Assembly (NCBI GenBank): GCA_905477565.1 | Contig: CAJQGO010000211.1 | Coordinates: 1-10,514 of the forward strand | DNA from: an uncultured Planctomycetota bacterium | GTDB taxonomy: Bacteria > Planctomycetota > Planctomycetia > Pirellulales > UBA1268 | Reading direction: 5' to 3' | DNA: 10,514 nt | Shown: positions 6,002 to 10,514 of the stretch, piece after piece | How positions within the stretch are numbered: the first letter of the stretch is position 1 | Layout of the letters: each line of letters begins with the position of its first letter | Translations under genes and position numbers: made by a program | Notes under the pieces: model-generated | What the model was told of the DNA's origin: nothing | Seen by the model: the letters and a program-made list of their open reading frames with translations, nothing else | Databases searched by the model: none

Positions 6002-7561
6002 CTACGAGGCAACGCCTACAGCTTCTTTATCTTCCACGCTTGGGAGACTTGTTGACCCCATAAGATACCGGTCACACTCTCGGGCAGCTTCACGTCCTTC
6101 ATTGATTGCCCAGACGACAAGGCTCTGTCCGCGGCGACAGTCACCAGCTGCAAAAACTCCGTCTACGTTTGTCGTATATCGACCATATTCCGCTGCGAAG
6201 TTTGTTCGCGTATCACAATCAAGATTCAACTGCTCGGCAATCATCTTTTCAGGACCACCGAATCCAAGTGCGAGGAGTATCATTTGGCACGGCCACTCCT
6301 GCTCACTTCCTTCGACGACACTAAAGGGTGGTCCGTTCTTTTGAGGCTTCGTCCAGTCAAGACGAATTGTTTTTACACCCCGAAGCGTGCCCGATTCGTC
6401 ACCGAGAAATTCTACAGTTTGCACAGAAAACTCTCGTGGATCACCAGCCAACGTTTTCCCAGGAACATCTGAATAGTCAAAACGAGCTGCAGCCTCAGTA
6501 TGACCATAATCTGTTCTCAAGATCTTAGGCCACTGCGGCCATGGGTTATTGGCAGCACGCTCTTCTGGTGGCTGTGGCACAATCTCAAAGGTGACAAGTG
6601 ACCGGCAGCCATGCCGTAATGATGTGCCAATGCAGTCTGTGCCTGTATCACCACCACCAATCACAATAACGTCTTTGTCTTTTGCACTTATGTACTTTTT
6701 ATCCTGATGCTTCGAATCAAGCAGACTGCGAGTATTTGCGGTAAGGAAGTCCATCGCGAAATGAATACCGTTCAAATCACGACCCGGTGTCTTAGCGAAA
6801 AAGTCATTTGGACGCGTCGACCCCACGCACAGCACGACAGCATCAAAGTCTGACATGAGCGAAGCTGCGGGAATATTTTTCCCGATCTCAACACCTGTTT
6901 TAAAAGTGATTCCCTCTTCTGCGAGTAGATCGACTCTTCGTTGAACAACTGCCTCTTTATCCAGCTTCATATTAGGAATGCCGTACATAAGCAGCCCTCC
7001 AATACGATCTGCTCGTTCGAAGACCGTGACAAGATGACCGGCCTTATTGAGTTGAGCCGCGCAGGAGAGCCCGGCAGGCCCCGAACCAACCACGGCTACC
7101 TTTTTCCCTGTTCGTTCCACCGGTGGAGATGCAGTGATCCACCCTTCTTCCCATCCACGATCTACAATCGAACATTCGATCTGTTTAATCGTGACGGGTG
7201 GTTCGTGAATACCCAGCACACAGGAGCCCTCACACGGTGCAGGACATACTCGTCCTGTGAATTCAGGGAAGTTGTTTGTCTCGTGTAGACGCTCGAGCGC
7301 TTCATGCCAATGCCCTCGATACACAAGGTCATTCCACTCCGGAATCAGATTCCGTACAGGGCAGCCTGCAGCCATGTTGGCCATAAGATCAGCGGTATGG
7401 CAAAAGGGCACGCCACAGTCCATGCAACGCGATCCCTGATCTTGTAGTTGGACAATAGGTAGATCCAGATGGAATTCGTTCCAATCTCCGATACGCTCAA
7501 CCGGGTCGCGTTCGGAATAGGTCCGTCTGTCTACTGTCATAAATCCCCGTGGGTTTCCCAT
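6002..7561 (-). CDS. gltD: glutamate synthase, small (beta) subunit
   Basis: GltD takes electrons from NADPH through FAD and iron-sulfur clusters and passes them to GltB, which converts glutamine and 2-oxoglutarate to two glutamates. Numbered from the chosen start, the protein has 519 residues, slightly longer than most family members. The N-terminal cysteines are Cys46, Cys49, Cys54 and Cys67 (CMDCGVPFC...GCP), then Cys106, Cys110 and Cys114 (CPAPCEGSC), for two 4Fe-4S clusters. The FAD-binding [10 protein letters not shown] is at 155-164 and the NADPH-binding [13 protein letters not shown] at 298-310. A C-terminal [16 protein letters not shown] closes the FAD site. The ATG at 7561 is preferred over one 18 codons upstream because AAAGGA lies 9 bases before it, and the longer version would begin with non-conserved sequence. 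It follows gltB by 83 bases in the same direction, presumably co-transcribed. Confidence 0.96.
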   Translation of the reverse strand: MGNPRGFMTVDRRTYSERDPVERIGDWNEFHLDLPIVQLQDQGSRCMDCGVPFCHTADLMANMAAGCPVRNLIPEWNDLVYRGHWHEALERLHETNNFPEFTGRVCPAPCEGSCVLGIHEPPVTIKQIECSIVDRGWEEGWITASPPVERTGKKVAVVGSGPAGLSCAAQLNKAGHLVTVFERADRIGGLLMYGIPNMKLDKEAVVQRRVDLLAEEGITFKTGVEIGKNIPAASLMSDFDAVVLCVGSTRPNDFFAKTPGRDLNGIHFAMDFLTANTRSLLDSKHQDKKYISAKDKDVIVIGGGDTGTDCIGTSLRHGCRSLVTFEIVPQPPEERAANNPWPQWPKILRTDYGHTEAAARFDYSDVPGKTLAGDPREFSVQTVEFLGDESGTLRGVKTIRLDWTKPQKNGPPFSVVEGSEQEWPCQMILLALGFGGPEKMIAEQLNLDCDTRTNFAAEYGRYTTNVDGVFAAGDCRRGQSLVVWAINEGREAARECDRYLMGSTSLPSVEDKEAVGVAS

Positions 7562-7570
7562 CGGTTGATT

Positions 7571-7576
7571 TCCTTT
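7571..7576 (-). promoter_or_regulatory. ribosome binding site of gltD
   Basis: On the minus strand AAAGGA stands 9 bases before the ATG at 7561. It decides the start against the upstream ATG at 7615, whose reading frame would run through this site. Confidence 0.6.
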
Positions 7577-7644
7577 CGTCTTCTGCCGGCTTCCAATGAG
7601 ACCCGGCCATGCCAAATGGTAGTTTATTTTGTTTCGATTTATCT

Positions 7645-10514
7645 TCAGTCCGTTGCCGAAGCAACTTCCGACTCGGCTGCCAACTCAGTGAGTGCTCGCT
7701 TGTAGTCTCGAGGCATGACTTTCACAAACTGACTGAGTGAATGCTCCCATGATTCCAATATGCCTGTCGCCACCGTAGAACCGGTGTAGTCGGCATGCAG
7801 CTGTATAAGTTCCTTTAGTTCTGCAACATCTTCAGCAGAATCTACTGACTCAAGTTCAACGAGTTCTAAATTGCAATTGAGACGCAGAACATCACGATCA
7901 GGAGCGTAAACAAACGCGACGCCACCCGACATTCCTGCTGCGAGATTACGACCTGTTGGCCCAAGAATAACCACTCGTCCACCAGTCATATACTCCAAAC
8001 CATGATCTCCGACCCCTTCCACGACTGTGCGGGCACCACTATTTCGCACGCAGAATCGCTCAGCGGCCATGCCGCGGAAATAGGCCTCTCCGGCTGTTGC
8101 TCCGTATAGAGCCACGTTTCCGATGATAATATTCTCTTCAGGTACAAATGTTGATCCCTTCGGTGGTGCAATAATGATTCGACCACCTGATAAACCTTTC
8201 CCCACATAGTCATTCGCATCACCAGCCAGTTCAATTGTGACTCCTGGTGCCAACCATGCCCCCAAGCTTTGGCCCGCCGAACCAACCACGTCAATGTGAA
8301 TGGTGTCATCAGGAAGCCCGTTTTCACCGTTGGCTTTTGAAACCTCGTGGCTGAGCATCGTTCCAAATGCTCGATCAATATTCTCGATTTCCATCGGGAA
8401 CCGTACTGGAGTTTGTTCGTGAATAGCCGCCAGAGCCTTTTTGATGAGCTCGTTATCGAGGACCTCTTCAAGACCATGGTTTTGTGAAATAGTGCAATGA
8501 GTCACCGTATCTGGATGGGGACCGGCTGCCGGAGTAAGAATCGGGGTGAGATCGAGCCCCTTTGCCTTCCAATGCTGAACCGCCTCATCAATTTCAAGAA
8601 CTTCAACGTGGCCAACCATCTCGTTTATGGAACGAAAACCAAGGCTGGCCATAATTTCTCGAGCTTCTTCAGCAACGAGAAAGAGATAGTTCACAACATG
8701 CTCTGGCTTTCCTGAAAACTTCTTTCGAAGCTCCGGATCCTGCGTAGCAATGCCAACCGGACAGGTGTTGAGATGACACTTCCTCATCATGATGCAACCC
8801 ATCGTGATAAGTGGTGCTGTTGCAAATCCATATTCTTCAGCACCAAGTAGCGCTGCAATAACGACATCTCTACCGGTTTTCAGCTGACCATCGGTCTCAA
8901 GCCTGACACGACTACGAAGATCATTCATGACTAATGTCTGATGTGTCTCGGCAATACCAAGCTCCCACGGAAGACCGGCAAACTTAATACTCGTCAGTGG
9001 TGAAGCACCAGTCCCACCATCAGTTCCCGAAATCAGAATTTTGTCGGCATGTCCCTTGGCTACACCAGCCGCGATTGTGCCCACGCCAACTTCTGACACC
9101 AGCTTCACACTTACTGCCGCTGAAGGGTTCGAGTTCTTCAGGTCAAAAATAAGTTGAGCGAGGTCTTCAATCGAGTAGATATCGTGATGCGGCGGGGGAC
9201 TGATGAGGCCCACGCCAGGAGTTGAGTGACGCGTGGCTGCGATAATCTTATTTACCTTATGACCTGGGAGTTCGCCTCCTTCACCTGGCTTGGCCCCCTG
9301 GGCAATCTTAATTTGTAATTCGTCTGCATTTGTTAAATACCAGCTCGTAACACCAAAACGGCCTGAGGCAACCTGCTTGATATACGACCTCTTCGAATAC
9401 TGATTCGTCTGCGCCTTGGCTTTTTCCGGATCGAGATTTTCGAGCGTTCCAAGCATTTCTTCGTGCTCGCCTTCAGTGCGGCCGTACCACTTGAATCGCT
9501 CTGGGTCTTCACCACCCTCCCCTGTATTACTTTTTCCTTCCAACACGTTCATTGCGACGGCGAGCGTTTCATGAGCCTCTGCAGAGATTGATCCGTAGCT
9601 CATTGCTCCCGTACAAAATCGTTTCACAATGTCCCGAGCTGGTTCCACCTCTTCAATGGGCACTGGAGTTCGACCAGTTTTAAATTGAAGCAGTCCTCTT
9701 AAAAAACACCGTCGGTGGGCATCTGTATTTACAGTCTCTGCAAATTGCCGGTAGGCATCCCTCGACCCCGTCCGAGCAGCGACCTGGACCTGCGCGATGG
9801 TGTGCGGATTCCAGGCATGGGCTTCCCCTTCTTTTCGCCAATGAAACTGGCCATCGTTGGGCAATGTCGACAACGCGTTATCACTACGGGTTGGGTAACC
9901 GATTTCGTGGCGACGAATTCCCTCTTCAGCAATGACATCAAAACCGACACCTGAAATCCGGCTTGACGTTCCCACGAAGCACTTCTCAATTATTTCTGGG
10001 GCTAAACCGACTGCTTCAAAAATCTGCGCACCCTTATATGACGCAAGTGTAGAAATACCCATCTTGCCCATAACTTTTTTTATGCCCTTGGCGACCGCTT
10101 TGCGGAAGGCCGGTACAATTTTTTCGTCGCTGAATTCCTCTTCGAGCAGACCATCAACGCGTGCCTGACGAAGTGCTTCAAATGCCAGATACGGATTGAT
10201 CGCATCCGCACCGTAACCGGTCAGCAGACAAAAGTTATGGACTTCACGTGCTTCCCCAGACTCAAGAACGATACCTATTCGTGTCCGCAATTCTTGTTTC
10301 ACAAGTGCGTGGTGAACCGCCCCAGTCACGAGGAGTGAACTAACCGGGACACGTTCATGACTGACGGCTCTATCTGACAGGACAACAAGCGAATATCCGT
10401 CATGAATTGCCTGAGTCGCTTCGGCACAGATTCGGTCAATCGCTGGCCTAAGACCTGCATCACCTTCAGATCGTGGATACGTAATGTCAATGGTCTTTGA
10501 CTTCCATCCACGAT
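7645..10514 (-). CDS. gltB: glutamate synthase, large (alpha) subunit, 5' end cut by window
   Basis: This is the catalytic subunit of glutamate synthase. The frame is open from the window edge to TGA at 7645-7647, giving about 955 residues of a protein usually near 1500. The N-terminal glutamine amidotransferase domain and part of the central domain lie beyond the window. A GTG at 10329 is internal, because the preceding codons also match the family ([20 protein letters not shown]). The synthase domain with [13 protein letters not shown] is near 9570-9620. The FMN-site segment [13 protein letters not shown] is near 9000-9040. The 3Fe-4S cysteines appear in a C-x5-C-x4-C pattern at 8761-8796 ([13 protein letters not shown]). 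The C-terminal beta-helix domain with Gly-rich repeats ([28 protein letters not shown]) lies at about 7920-8230. The promoter is outside the window. No frameshift or missing catalytic element is visible. Confidence 0.96.
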   Translation of the reverse strand, partial: RGWKSKTIDITYPRSEGDAGLRPAIDRICAEATQAIHDGYSLVVLSDRAVSHERVPVSSLLVTGAVHHALVKQELRTRIGIVLESGEAREVHNFCLLTGYGADAINPYLAFEALRQARVDGLLEEEFSDEKIVPAFRKAVAKGIKKVMGKMGISTLASYKGAQIFEAVGLAPEIIEKCFVGTSSRISGVGFDVIAEEGIRRHEIGYPTRSDNALSTLPNDGQFHWRKEGEAHAWNPHTIAQVQVAARTGSRDAYRQFAETVNTDAHRRCFLRGLLQFKTGRTPVPIEEVEPARDIVKRFCTGAMSYGSISAEAHETLAVAMNVLEGKSNTGEGGEDPERFKWYGRTEGEHEEMLGTLENLDPEKAKAQTNQYSKRSYIKQVASGRFGVTSWYLTNADELQIKIAQGAKPGEGGELPGHKVNKIIAATRHSTPGVGLISPPPHHDIYSIEDLAQLIFDLKNSNPSAAVSVKLVSEVGVGTIAAGVAKGHADKILISGTDGGTGASPLTSIKFAGLPWELGIAETHQTLVMNDLRSRVRLETDGQLKTGRDVVIAALLGAEEYGFATAPLITMGCIMMRKCHLNTCPVGIATQDPELRKKFSGKPEHVVNYLFLVAEEAREIMASLGFRSINEMVGHVEVLEIDEAVQHWKAKGLDLTPILTPAAGPHPDTVTHCTISQNHGLEEVLDNELIKKALAAIHEQTPVRFPMEIENIDRAFGTMLSHEVSKANGENGLPDDTIHIDVVGSAGQSLGAWLAPGVTIELAGDANDYVGKGLSGGRIIIAPPKGSTFVPEENIIIGNVALYGATAGEAYFRGMAAERFCVRNSGARTVVEGVGDHGLEYMTGGRVVILGPTGRNLAAGMSGGVAFVYAPDRDVLRLNCNLELVELESVDSAEDVAELKELIQLHADYTGSTVATGILESWEHSLSQFVKVMPRDYKRALTELAAESEVASATD

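Noticed and set aside
7562..7615. Longer gltD starting at the ATG at 7615
   Set aside because: The first 18 codons do not resemble GltD, and a good ribosome binding site precedes the ATG at 7561.
10326..10511. Separate small minus-strand gene at the right edge
   Set aside because: The gltB frame stays open through this stretch with family-typical residues, so this other frame is a shadow.

Overview
The window is a nitrogen-assimilation and riboflavin neighbourhood from a free-living bacterium, most likely a member of the Planctomycetota. That placement rests mainly on the large SEC-C-like/TPR protein with an N-terminal CPGGTGKK motif and on overall gene style. It is an inference and no rRNA or other marker is present. 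Genes are densely packed, base composition is moderate, and there are no insertion sequences, tRNAs, rRNAs or CRISPR arrays.

Left part (1-3546): the 3' end of an unrecognised plus-strand gene runs into the end of ribD, and the two convergent genes overlap by 15 bases. ribD (minus strand) encodes the bifunctional riboflavin deaminase/reductase. It lies 15 bases downstream of a 724-residue protein of unknown function with a degenerate SEC-C-like zinc motif, helical TPR-like repeats and a Gly/Pro/Ala-rich tail carrying two WTP motifs. The two form a probable operon.

Middle part (3547-5989): a 259-base divergent promoter region with two perfect inverted repeats separates that operon from a plus-strand sigma-54 enhancer-binding regulator of NtrC type. 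Its AAA+ and Fis-type DNA-binding domains are intact, but its receiver domain has lost the phosphoacceptor Asp and the other phosphorelay residues. Downstream is a 339-base regulatory stretch with palindromes and a textbook -24/-12 sigma-54 promoter. Then comes glnB, encoding the PII signal protein with its Tyr51 modification site, closed by a strong intrinsic terminator.

Right part (6002-10514): gltD and the 3' two-thirds of gltB (small and large subunits of NADPH-type glutamate synthase) lie on the minus strand in the order gltB-gltD, converging on glnB.

The simplest reading is a nitrogen-control locus. PII senses 2-oxoglutarate and energy state, GltBD makes glutamate, and an unusual non-phosphorylatable sigma-54 activator next door probably drives glnB. 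The pseudo-receiver regulator, its candidate target sites and the unknown SEC-C/TPR protein are the parts most worth a second look. The remaining enzymes are ordinary housekeeping genes.
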